From: CAITQP01 sp964387965
GTDB taxonomy: Bacteria; Patescibacteriota; Minisyncoccia; Phycocordibacterales; UBA9973
Direction of reading: 5' to 3'
DNA length: 31,807 nt
NCBI GenBank assembly: GCA_964387965.1
Contig: CAYLXO010000009.1
Location: forward strand, 1 to 31,807
The notes beneath the pieces are model-generated. The model did not search any database. It worked only from the letters and a program-made list of their open reading frames with translations, and was not told the DNA's origin. The position numbers and the translations under genes are program-made. This document shows, in pieces, positions 1 through 6,990 of the stretch (the first letter of the stretch is position 1; each line of letters begins with the position of its first letter).

Positions 1-27
1 TTGAGTACAAATTTAAAGTAATGAAAA
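1..27. repeat. Inverted repeat, left copy (cut by window edge)
   Basis: These 27 bases are the exact reverse complement of 439-465. The right copy continues into a 28-bp palindrome (447-474), so the left copy probably extends beyond the window start. The two copies bracket both CAU tRNA genes. This is seen directly; the origin (mobile element, recombination site or assembly feature) is not known. Confidence 0.85.
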
Positions 28-75
28 GTCCTTCAATTCCCCCACGCAAGCAAAGCAGTTTGCTTGCTCACCGTG

Positions 76-149
76 TGTCGGCGGGGGGAATTGAACCTCC
101 GACCTTGGCTTTATGAATGCCACGCTCTAACCAACTGAGCTACGCCGAC
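76..149 (-). tRNA. tRNA-Met(CAU), elongator type (tRNA-Ile2 possible)
   Basis: A complete cloverleaf reads on the minus strand. The 7-bp acceptor (143-149 with 77-83) starts G-C, the D arm is GCTC/GAGC, and the anticodon CAU is at 113-115. There is a 5-nt variable loop and a T loop TTCAATT. Position 1 pairs with 72, so this is not the initiator. A CAU anticodon could also be a lysidine-modified Ile tRNA, and sequence alone cannot settle that. CCA is not encoded. Two irregularities are visible: an A-A mismatch at 31-39 and an A-C mismatch at 51-63 in the T stem. Confidence 0.92.
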
Positions 150-269
150 AAGTAAAACGAATATACCATATTTTCTATATTTTACAATTCTCCCTTGCAA
201 AATAGACACTTTCGAGATATGCTCAACCCTGCAGTAAGCATTGAGTATAGAAACTCCTTTTGCACACCA

Positions 270-340
270 CGCGGGGTAGAGAAGTGGTATCTCGTGAGGC
301 TCATAACCTCAAGACCCGGGTTCGATTCCAGGCCCCGCAA
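270..340 (+). tRNA. Initiator tRNA-fMet(CAU)
   Basis: The acceptor is 270-276 with 333-339. The first pair is a C1-A72 mismatch, the hallmark of bacterial initiator tRNA. The anticodon loop CTCATAA lies at 300-306 and the discriminator is A340. The following bases are CAA, so CCA is not encoded. The anticodon stem reads AGG/CCT at 29-31/39-41 instead of the usual GGG/CCC. The T stem has a G-A mismatch at 51-63 (318 with 330). A strong hairpin follows immediately. Confidence 0.93.
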
Positions 341-342
341 CA

Positions 343-388
343 ATAAGCAAAATTCCCTCTCGGTACTCCGGTAGGGAATTTTGCTTAT
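343..388 (+). terminator. Hairpin terminator after tRNA-fMet
   Basis: An AT-rich stem of about 17 bp (AATAAGCAAAATTCCCT with its complement AGGGAATTTTGCTTATT) starts within a few bases of the tRNA 3' end. There is no long U tract after it, but the stem's own 3' arm is T-rich. It may also act in 3' end processing. Confidence 0.6.
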
Positions 389-398
389 TATACGGGGA

Positions 399-420
399 GC
401 GAGTGAACTACTTCACTCGC
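399..420. other. Short hairpin
   Basis: GCGAGTGAA pairs with TTCACTCGC around a 4-nt loop. It lies between the tRNA terminator and the right inverted-repeat copy. No function is evident. Confidence 0.5.
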
Positions 421-438
421 GACTGGAATCGAAAGATT

Positions 439-474
439 TTTTCATTACTTTAAATTTGTACTCAAATTTAAAGT
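439..474. repeat. Inverted repeat, right copy, with palindromic core
   Basis: 439-465 is the exact reverse complement of window positions 1-27. Within it, 447-458 (ACTTTAAATTTG) and 463-474 form a perfect 12-bp inverted repeat around TACT. This would be a cruciform or hairpin-forming element. Confidence 0.85.
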
Positions 475-525
475 TGAAAAATACCTGGCTATGTAATAGC
501 CGATTCAAACACTGCAACAATACGT

Positions 526-557
526 AAAAGTCCCTTTGGAATTCCAAAGGGACTTTT
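526..557. terminator. Perfect 32-bp palindrome, likely bidirectional terminator
   Basis: The sequence is perfectly self-complementary about 541/542 (AAAAGTCCCTTTGGAA and its complement). The 3' end is TTTT in both directions. It sits just after the stop of the minus-strand gene at 567, so it probably terminates that gene. The bases just before it (502-535) resemble the end of the fMet tRNA gene. Confidence 0.65.
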
Positions 558-566
558 GCTTATTGT

Positions 567-1169
567 TTATTGTAGAAATCCTAATTCACGAAACACAACT
601 TCATACAATTGAATAGTTCTTCGAGCATCACGATCAGTCAGTTCATATTCAATACCTTCATGAGCAATACGGTTACGAACAAGGTGTGCCTCCCACGCTG
701 CCTGAATACTTCCAAGATCCCCAGGCGTCATACTCTTCAATTTTTCTCCAATACTCTCCCCTGGTACGCCACGTGCATCAAGTAAGCTTTGTAAAATTGT
801 ATCAGCTTCGATAATTGAAAGTCTCCAATCTGAAGTATTCGGTGAGCTCAACAATTCAGTGATGCGATTCCAGCGAGGATTACCTCCTGTTGCTGCACGT
901 TCTCTATCACGAGCTGCCATTTCATCAATTGCATGTTTTAAATGTCCCAACTCTTCAACGTTGATCTCAACCATGCGAACAACACAAAAAATAAGAATTG
1001 TTATTCCAAAAAGTGTCAGTATGTATGAAAATAAATATATTGGAGAACCAGCGTGCAAGTTTCCTATCCAACGGAAAAAAACCAACACTTGGTAAAAGTA
1101 ATAATCAATGTTTACGAATGTTGGTTCGAACAATGGCGAATCTGCAAAACGTAAAAGGCTTGTATCCAT
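567..1169 (-). CDS. Membrane-anchored protein with HEPN-like C-terminal region
   Basis: A 200-residue protein of unrecognised family. There is one clear membrane segment at about 43-65, then a charged linker, then a helical soluble region (about 100-200). Residues 165-170 read R-N-R-I-A-H. This fits the R-x4-6-H motif of HEPN-domain RNases and also the similar motif of DUF4145-type proteins. Assigning either family is inference from the motif and the all-helical look. The ATG at 1167-1169 has no Shine-Dalgarno, but AT-rich TATAAC/TATAAG hexamers lie within 20 bases upstream. The gene stands alone between two palindromic terminators (526-557 and 1211-1241). No partner nucleotidyltransferase gene is next to it, which weakens a toxin-antitoxin reading. 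Confidence 0.75.
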   Translation of the reverse strand: MDTSLLRFADSPLFEPTFVNIDYYFYQVLVFFRWIGNLHAGSPIYLFSYILTLFGITILIFCVVRMVEINVEELGHLKHAIDEMAARDRERAATGGNPRWNRITELLSSPNTSDWRLSIIEADTILQSLLDARGVPGESIGEKLKSMTPGDLGSIQAAWEAHLVRNRIAHEGIEYELTDRDARRTIQLYEVVFRELGFLQ

Positions 1170-1210
1170 ACGCTTATAGTTATAATTGTAGCATTAGAAC
1201 GCCCATGCGC

Positions 1211-1241
1211 AAAAACAACTGAGATATACTCAGTTGTTTTT
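1211..1241. terminator. Bidirectional terminator
   Basis: AAAAACAACTGAG pairs with CTCAGTTGTTTTT around ATATA. It follows the gatA stop on the minus strand and gives a T tract in both directions. Confidence 0.8.
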
Positions 1242-1246
1242 GTATC

Positions 1247-2671
1247 TTATTTCTCGAATGTTTTTTCAAACTCTTTTCCGATTGTAAATAGTGACGAATC
1301 TTCCCATCGTGGAACAGTCAATTGAACCGATGCAGGAAGCCCATTATCCATGAGTCCTGCTGGGAGCGCTATCGATGGACAACCAGAGAGGTTTGCCGGA
1401 GCTGAAAATACATCAGACAGATACATTGAAACTGGATCAGAAAGTTTTTCGCCAAGTTTAAATGGAATAGTTGGAGCTGTTGGGGTTAAAATAAAGTCTA
1501 CAGATAAAAAGGCTCGATCAAGTTCTTTTGTTGTCTCTTCACGAAGCATGATCGCTTTTCGGTAATATGCATCATAGTATCCATGTGAAAGCACATAAGT
1601 TCCAAGTAAGATACGACGACGTGCTTCTCGTCCAAATCCAGTACCGCGAGATTTTGCATAGTAACTAAAGAGATCTTTCGCATCTACATGATGACCATAG
1701 CGTATTCCATCGAGGCGCTCAAGATTTGTTGATACTTCAGCCGGCATCACAATATAGTAAACAGCAAGTGAGTACTGAATAAGTCTGAATTCAAATGGAA
1801 CGATTTCGTAGCCGAGTTTTTTGAATCGCTCGAGTGAAAGTATAAAGGCTTTATGCACTGGTGCATCTATCCCCTGACCTTCAATACACTCAACCGGAAC
1901 TCCAATCTTTTTTGTACGAGTGCGAGGTTTTGGGTTTCTCATTTCCATTGGAACCGATGTTGCATCCATACTGTCATATGAAGCAAGTAACTCACTCATG
2001 ATTTCAACATCGCGAACTGTTTTTCCCATCGGACCAACCTGATCAAGTGAATTTCCCATGGCAATTAGCCCGCTTCTGGAGACCGCACCGTATGTTGGTT
2101 TAAACCCTACGAGTCCACAAAAAGATGATGGTTGGCGAATTGATCCACACGTTTCTGAACCAAGAGCAACAAGTGCTCCGTGCATAGAAACAGCAGCAGC
2201 AGATCCTCCACTTGATCCTCCTGGTACACGCTCCCTATCGAGTGGATTGCGAGTAATTCCATACGCGCTGGTTTCAGTAGAACTTCCCATGGCGAATTCA
2301 TCCATATTTGTACGTCCGATAAATACTGGAGTATGCTGTTCTAAGTTTTTTATTGCAGTAGCCGTGTATGTTGCAACATAATTTTCTAGCATCTTTGATC
2401 CGGCGCTTACTTTCTTCCCTTCAACAAGAAGATTATCTTTTACAGCAATTGGAATACCAGTAAGAAGTGTAGCGGTACCATTTTTAAATTTTTCCTGCGC
2501 TTTATCTGCTTGAAGAAGTACGTCATCGTATATTTCAAGATATGCATTGATATCAGGATTTTTTTCTTTAATCACAGAAAGATACGCTTCAGCAAGCTCG
2601 CGTACTGTGTACTCACCTTTCTTAAGTGATTCGTGTGCTTTTTCTATTGTGAGGTTTTTTAGATCAATCAT
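1247..2671 (-). CDS. gatA: Asp/Glu-tRNA amidotransferase subunit A
   Basis: A 474-residue amidase-signature protein, full length for GatA. It releases ammonia from glutamine so that GatCAB can convert Glu-tRNA(Gln) or Asp-tRNA(Asn) to the amide form. The Ser-cisSer-Lys triad is visible: K78 in AVKDN, S153 in PGGSSGGS and S177 in TCGSIRQP. The spacing matches the known GatA K79/S154/S178 triad. The nucleophile loop reads GSETCGSIRQP where the family usually has GSDTGGSIRQP. The gene starts 4 bases after gatC and is last in the ligA-gatC-gatA run, with a terminator behind it. gatB is not in the window and must be elsewhere if the complex works. Confidence 0.96.
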   Translation of the reverse strand: MIDLKNLTIEKAHESLKKGEYTVRELAEAYLSVIKEKNPDINAYLEIYDDVLLQADKAQEKFKNGTATLLTGIPIAVKDNLLVEGKKVSAGSKMLENYVATYTATAIKNLEQHTPVFIGRTNMDEFAMGSSTETSAYGITRNPLDRERVPGGSSGGSAAAVSMHGALVALGSETCGSIRQPSSFCGLVGFKPTYGAVSRSGLIAMGNSLDQVGPMGKTVRDVEIMSELLASYDSMDATSVPMEMRNPKPRTRTKKIGVPVECIEGQGIDAPVHKAFILSLERFKKLGYEIVPFEFRLIQYSLAVYYIVMPAEVSTNLERLDGIRYGHHVDAKDLFSYYAKSRGTGFGREARRRILLGTYVLSHGYYDAYYRKAIMLREETTKELDRAFLSVDFILTPTAPTIPFKLGEKLSDPVSMYLSDVFSAPANLSGCPSIALPAGLMDNGLPASVQLTVPRWEDSSLFTIGKEFEKTFEK

Positions 2672-2675
2672 AGAA

Positions 2676-2954
2676 TTAGAGAATTTTTTTCACCTTAACG
2701 TATCCATCCTGCGTTGCTGGAACTTCACTCATAAGAATATCAGTGTACTGCCCACGCGCTGTAGTAACCACATCTTCACGAAGCATATTGCGATGTTCTG
2801 GAACATCTGTCTCGCTTGATGTAACTTGTGCACGTTTTACTTGATCAACGTATGCGAGTGTTGAAGTAAGGTCTTTAAGCAAGGCCTCTTGTTCCTCCAC
2901 TGAAACCTCTATTCGGGCAAGTTTTGCCAAATGCTCTATATCTTTGAGTTCCAT
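2676..2954 (-). CDS. gatC: Asp/Glu-tRNA amidotransferase subunit C
   Basis: A 92-residue GatC, the small belt subunit that stabilises the GatA-GatB interface. The N-terminus has the family pattern (LKDIEHLAKLARIEVSVEE), followed by LxxILxYVDQL-like helices. The C-terminal part carries LREDVV, typical of the GatC loop. The ATG at 2954 is preceded by AAGG at a suitable distance, one of the few Shine-Dalgarno-like sites here. It lies 19 bases after ligA and directly before gatA, so the three are likely co-transcribed. Confidence 0.94.
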   Translation of the reverse strand: MELKDIEHLAKLARIEVSVEEQEALLKDLTSTLAYVDQVKRAQVTSSETDVPEHRNMLREDVVTTARGQYTDILMSEVPATQDGYVKVKKIL

Positions 2955-2973
2955 ATACCTTATTTATAGCACG

Positions 2974-5001
2974 TTACCCGAGCATTTCAATAAGGGTGGC
3001 TTCGTCGACTATCGGCACCCCTAATTTCTGTGCATCAGAGTATTTTGACCCAGCAGATTCTCCTGCAACAACATAATCTGTATTTTTTGAAACACTACCT
3101 GAAACTTTTCCACCCGAAGCAATAATTTTTGCTTTTGCTTCATCGCGAGAAAGCGTAGGAAATGTTCCCGTAAGCACAAAAACTTTTCCCGAAAGTTTTT
3201 GTGCTTTTATATCTTTCGTTTCCTCTTTTTTAATTCGAACTTGCGTAAGTAAATCGCTTACTACTTTTTTGTTATGTGTGTCTTTAAAATAATTTACAAT
3301 AGATGCTGTAACTCGTGGTCCGACTCCATTCATTGATTCAAGTTCATTTTCTGTTGCACGCATGAGTCTTTCAATACTACCAAAATGTCTTGCCAAATCA
3401 CGTGCTGTCTCTTCTCCTACTTCAGGAATTGAAAGTCCAACAATAAATCTATCGAGGGGTTGTGTTCGCGCACGCTCAATTGCCAAAAGCATATTCTCTA
3501 CAGATTTTTCTCCCATGCGTGGCAACTCTAAGAGATCGCCTTTTTTAAGGGTAAAAATATCTGCTCTACTTCCGATAAGACCAGCATCAAGTAGTAAGTC
3601 TAAATTTTTTGGACCAAGGTGTTCAATATCAAACGCATGTTTAGAAGTGAAGTGATACAATGTGCGTCTATCTTTTGCTGGACATCGCGCATTCATACAA
3701 TATAGTGCTGCACTCTCTTCCCCAGCTTTAATACCAACAGATTTTTTAGCAAGTACAGCCTCACACTCAGGACATTTTTTGGGCATAAGAAAAGGCTTAG
3801 TTCCTTTTGGTCGCATTTCGGTTAACACTTTTACGATATCTGGAATAACGTCTCCGGCCTTTTGAAGTATTACAGTATCTCCTATTCGTACTTGAAGACG
3901 CTCAATTTCATCTTCGTTGTGAAGTGTGGCACGTGACACGATTGATCCATACACAAGTACAGGTTTTAAATGTGCTACAGGGGTGACGACACCTGTACGA
4001 CCAACTTGCAACACAATATCTTCAACAATTGTAGTAACTTGCTCTGCCGGAAACTTAAACGCAATTCCCCATCGTGGCGCTTTCCCTGTATAGCCAAGAA
4101 TTTCTTGATACTCTCGTTCGGCAACTTTAACAACGACTCCATCGATAAGGTAATCTTCCTTATCTTTTTTCTTTTGCCACGTTTTCCAATACGCAATCAC
4201 TTCATCGATATTTTTACATACCGCAAAATGTGGATTAACGCGAAATCCTAACTCTTTCAAATTCTGTAGTTCTTTATCCTGCCGGTCTGGCACCGAAAAA
4301 TTCGCGTACGATAAATCATACACAAATGTTGAAAGTTTGCGCTCTGAAACTATCCGCGGATCAAGCTGGCGAATCGTCCCCGCAGTTATATTACGAGGAT
4401 TCATATACAATTCTTCACCTTTTCTCTTTTGCTCTTTATTAAGTCGTTCGAATTGACTCTTCGGCATATAGGCTTCGCCTTCTGAGACAATATCGACTGG
4501 TTTTGATAATACGAGCGGTACTGCTTCGATTGTTTTTACATTTTCTGTTACATCTTCCCCTACTTCACCATCTCCTCGAGTAGCAGCAGTTATGAGCTTT
4601 CCATCTTTGTATGTAAATACGATTTTTAGACCATCGATTTTTAATTCACATACGTACGATGGTTCGATTTTTTTGCCAGTTTTTTCAGCAAGCATTTTTT
4701 TCATGCGTGTATCAAAATCACGCATGTCATCTTCCGTGAACGCATCATTAAACGACCACTGTTCTACAGTGTGTCTCACTTTTTTAAATCCCTTAAGTGG
4801 AGCACCGGCAACACGCTGACTTGGAGAATCAGATGTAATAAGATCAGGAAATTCTCTTTCAAGATCAACCAATTCTTTTTTTAGTGAATCAAGTGCTTCA
4901 TCGGATATCAATGATTCATTGAGAACATGGTAGTGGTAGCGATATTTTTCAACCGTTTCTCGTAGTCTTTTTAGTCTTTTTTCCGCCTCTGCCTTTGTCA
5001 T
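2974..5001 (-). CDS. ligA: NAD-dependent DNA ligase
   Basis: A 675-residue LigA that seals nicks in DNA with NAD as adenylate donor. The N-terminal Ia domain (about 15-85) has the YxYHYHVL motif for NMN binding. The adenylation domain has the active lysine K121 in KIDG and later RGDGEVGEDVT. The OB fold is at about 320-400. Four zinc-finger cysteines are at 410, 413, 435 and 440, followed by helix-hairpin-helix repeats. A BRCT domain fills about 598-675, ending in DEATLIEML. Length and domain order are normal. No Shine-Dalgarno is seen before the ATG. It heads the run with gatC and gatA. Confidence 0.97.
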   Translation of the reverse strand: MTKAEAEKRLKRLRETVEKYRYHYHVLNESLISDEALDSLKKELVDLEREFPDLITSDSPSQRVAGAPLKGFKKVRHTVEQWSFNDAFTEDDMRDFDTRMKKMLAEKTGKKIEPSYVCELKIDGLKIVFTYKDGKLITAATRGDGEVGEDVTENVKTIEAVPLVLSKPVDIVSEGEAYMPKSQFERLNKEQKRKGEELYMNPRNITAGTIRQLDPRIVSERKLSTFVYDLSYANFSVPDRQDKELQNLKELGFRVNPHFAVCKNIDEVIAYWKTWQKKKDKEDYLIDGVVVKVAEREYQEILGYTGKAPRWGIAFKFPAEQVTTIVEDIVLQVGRTGVVTPVAHLKPVLVYGSIVSRATLHNEDEIERLQVRIGDTVILQKAGDVIPDIVKVLTEMRPKGTKPFLMPKKCPECEAVLAKKSVGIKAGEESAALYCMNARCPAKDRRTLYHFTSKHAFDIEHLGPKNLDLLLDAGLIGSRADIFTLKKGDLLELPRMGEKSVENMLLAIERARTQPLDRFIVGLSIPEVGEETARDLARHFGSIERLMRATENELESMNGVGPRVTASIVNYFKDTHNKKVVSDLLTQVRIKKEETKDIKAQKLSGKVFVLTGTFPTLSRDEAKAKIIASGGKVSGSVSKNTDYVVAGESAGSKYSDAQKLGVPIVDEATLIEMLG

Positions 5002-5053
5002 ACGTTTGCCATTCTAACATATTATCTGTCTCTAAAATTATTATATTTGTGCT

Positions 5054-5179
5054 TCAAAACCCTTAAAATTGGATGTAGTTCAAGGCGCGAAGTTTATTTA
5101 CGACTAAAATGTACTTGTAGTACATTGCGGGAGAAAATAAACTAGCAACGCAGAAATACGCCAATTTTAAGGGTTTTGA
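5054..5179. repeat. MITE-like imperfect palindrome, 126 bp
   Basis: Terminal inverted repeats of 19 bp are perfect (5054-5072 and 5161-5179, TCAAAACCCTTAAAATTGG and its complement). Two inner blocks also pair: AGTTTATTT near 5091 with its complement near 5138, and AATGTACT with AGTACATT at the tip. No coding potential is visible. The right terminal repeat overlaps the last codons and stop of the pilin-like gene at 5167. It may fold as a long hairpin in RNA and so act as a terminator between the pilin genes and ligA. Confidence 0.75.
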
Positions 5180-5715
5180 TACTTAACTTCGATGGCACGT
5201 GACACCACTCTCACATTAGGAGTACCTACAATACATGCAGTCCCAGTTGCTGGGGCTGATACGTTATATCCAATTGCCTGAAACCGAGTATAGCTTATGC
5301 CTCCGGCTGTATAGTCTTTATCTACAGTGACTTGAGCACATTGGTTTCCGACAGGAACAACAAATTGATATGTATCCGCTGTGCCCGTTGGTCCAGTCAA
5401 AAAACTAGATGTTGGACCGTATCCACGAGTTCGGCAGTAACGTGGAGTTGTTGTAATTGCCGTTGCTGGGTCTATAAAAATTCCTGTTGCGTAATCTGGT
5501 CCACCCTTATCAAGATATAGCGCACACTCGATCCCAGTATCTGCTGCAAAAAATGCTTTATCAGAATCTCGTGCTTCAGATGAGAAAACCAATTCCTTAA
5601 ATACGATATTAGAAATTCCAAGCGCCACCAAAAGAAGCATACTTGTAAGAAGCACTGTAAAAAGAAGTGCGATGCCTTTTTCTGTATTTGAAATTGTGGC
5701 GTGTGATTTTTTCAT
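5167..5715 (-). CDS. PilX-like minor pilin protein
   Basis: A 182-residue type IV pilus-associated protein. After a short basic start, KGIALLFTVLLTSMLLLVALG (about 13-34) is a hydrophobic helix of the PilX N-terminal type, lacking the classical F1/E5 pilin signature. It is followed by a FFAADTGIECALYL stretch typical of such proteins. The start overlaps the previous gene's stop (TAATG), so translation is probably coupled. It is last in the pilD-minor pilin run. The final codons (Q-N-P-stop) lie inside the terminal repeat of the palindromic element at 5054-5179, so the original C-terminus may have been replaced. Confidence 0.82.
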   Translation of the reverse strand: MKKSHATISNTEKGIALLFTVLLTSMLLLVALGISNIVFKELVFSSEARDSDKAFFAADTGIECALYLDKGGPDYATGIFIDPATAITTTPRYCRTRGYGPTSSFLTGPTGTADTYQFVVPVGNQCAQVTVDKDYTAGGISYTRFQAIGYNVSAPATGTACIVGTPNVRVVSRAIEVKYQNP

Positions 5716-6317
5716 TATGAGCTATACCAATTATAAATACTTTCAGTTTGTGTAAGAGATTGTATGCTAGTACCTTCTTTCCAAACGACTGTCGATGTTA
5801 CTTGTAGTTCATCTGTTGAAAGTGATGTTACGCTAAGCGCACGGTAAAATGGTGTCGCGCCATTCGGTACATATAGATTTCCATAAAAACCAGTCATCGA
5901 ATCGTAATATAGTGGATAATATGTACCTGTAACCCCACTTACTGTAACAGCGCCACTCGTAATAAAGTTATCAAACTGTGGGAATATTGGGCTGGTTGGG
6001 TGTGCACTATCTGCTCCATCAATATCGCAGGGCGTTGATGCACATTTTGTTATTGCATCTGCTGTAAATCGTAACCACCCATCAGTCTCACTAGAATTAC
6101 GTAACACTTCCGTGTCGCGCATTCCTCGCATAAGTTCTATTCCCTCATCGGCAAGATATGTAGCGATCACCCGATTTTTAAGCGCAATAGAATTCACTCC
6201 GCCTTTTGCTGCAACTGTAATCACCCCAGTAATTGCGATCGAAAAAAGTGTAATTGAGATGAGTGTCTCAACAATCGTAAAACCAGCATTTTTTTGTAGT
6301 GTATTTATTTTATTCAT
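5715..6317 (-). CDS. PilV-like prepilin
   Basis: A 200-residue prepilin. The cleavage site and methylation motif are clear at about 12-17 (AG|FTIVE), followed by a hydrophobic helix to about residue 36. The next region, YLADEGIELMRGMRD, is common in minor pilins of this kind. The C-terminal head is beta-rich and contains two cysteines (CASTPC) that could form a small disulfide loop. It starts 2 bases after the previous gene's stop and shares a base with the next start. It is expected to be processed by the PilD in the same run and to be a minor pilin of the pilus tip. Confidence 0.85.
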   Translation of the reverse strand: MNKINTLQKNAGFTIVETLISITLFSIAITGVITVAAKGGVNSIALKNRVIATYLADEGIELMRGMRDTEVLRNSSETDGWLRFTADAITKCASTPCDIDGADSAHPTSPIFPQFDNFITSGAVTVSGVTGTYYPLYYDSMTGFYGNLYVPNGATPFYRALSVTSLSTDELQVTSTVVWKEGTSIQSLTQTESIYNWYSS

Positions 6318-6319
6318 AC

Positions 6320-6988
6320 TTATGAATCAAGTGCACGCGCGACAACCGTTGTCTGAATAGCAAAATTAGTTTTGATGTTTTTATACAACACATACCCAGC
6401 AAGTCGTATTGTTACAGACGGTTGACTCAAATCTCCTGCGCTTCCTGGAAGCGATCCACGCACAGTAAATCCTGATTTATAGTAATCCATCACAACTGTC
6501 GGAGGAGTAATCTGAATAGGAGCGCTTGTAGCATCTTTTTGCTTATACACTTGCTGTGGAGCAAGCGTACCGGAAAGTGGAGATGGCGGTGTGACACTGT
6601 ATATAACACGATTTCCACGTAGGTCTTCAAATACTAGCATGTTTGATCCCCCAGAAACGCCAGGAATCATTGGACAATCTTGCGGTGCAACATGACCATC
6701 TGTTCCTGTGTACACCTCAGATCCGAGTTGACAATGAAAATGCGAACCGAGTCGTATATTACGCGACATGTCTTCAAGCATAAAATTCAAACTATCCATC
6801 ACGGTACGCATGTTCTGGGTTCGATAATGTTGAGAAATTGCATCAAGTGTTGCACCCATACCGACAGTCACAATCACAATAAAAATTGCCATCGCAATCA
6901 TGACTTCTATAATCGTAAAACCAGCTGAACGTACAACTGATGTACTTTCTTTTTTTCGCATACGAATTTTTTGCAAGAGTGTATTCAT
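6320..6988 (-). CDS. PilW/GspJ-like prepilin
   Basis: A 222-residue prepilin when started at the ATG 6986-6988, which follows the previous stop by 2 bases. A start at 7024 would add 12 residues but overlap the upstream gene. The prepilin motif is SAG|FTIIEVMIAMAIF, with E at mature position 5. It is followed by RTVMDSLNFMLEDMSRNIRLG, a pattern seen in PilW/GspJ minor pilins. The soluble head contains two cysteines (HFHC and DCP). It sits between a GspH-like and a PilV-like gene in a tightly packed run. Confidence 0.86.
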   Translation of the reverse strand: MNTLLQKIRMRKKESTSVVRSAGFTIIEVMIAMAIFIVIVTVGMGATLDAISQHYRTQNMRTVMDSLNFMLEDMSRNIRLGSHFHCQLGSEVYTGTDGHVAPQDCPMIPGVSGGSNMLVFEDLRGNRVIYSVTPPSPLSGTLAPQQVYKQKDATSAPIQITPPTVVMDYYKSGFTVRGSLPGSAGDLSQPSVTIRLAGYVLYKNIKTNFAIQTTVVARALDS

Positions 6989-6990
6989 GA

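Noticed and set aside
76..149. Calling the minus-strand CAU tRNA the initiator
   Set aside because: Its first acceptor pair is G-C. Only the plus-strand tRNA at 270-340 has the C1-A72 mismatch.
567..1169. A HEPN/MNT toxin-antitoxin pair
   Set aside because: No nucleotidyltransferase or other small partner gene is adjacent, and the protein is membrane-anchored. Only the single motif supports HEPN.
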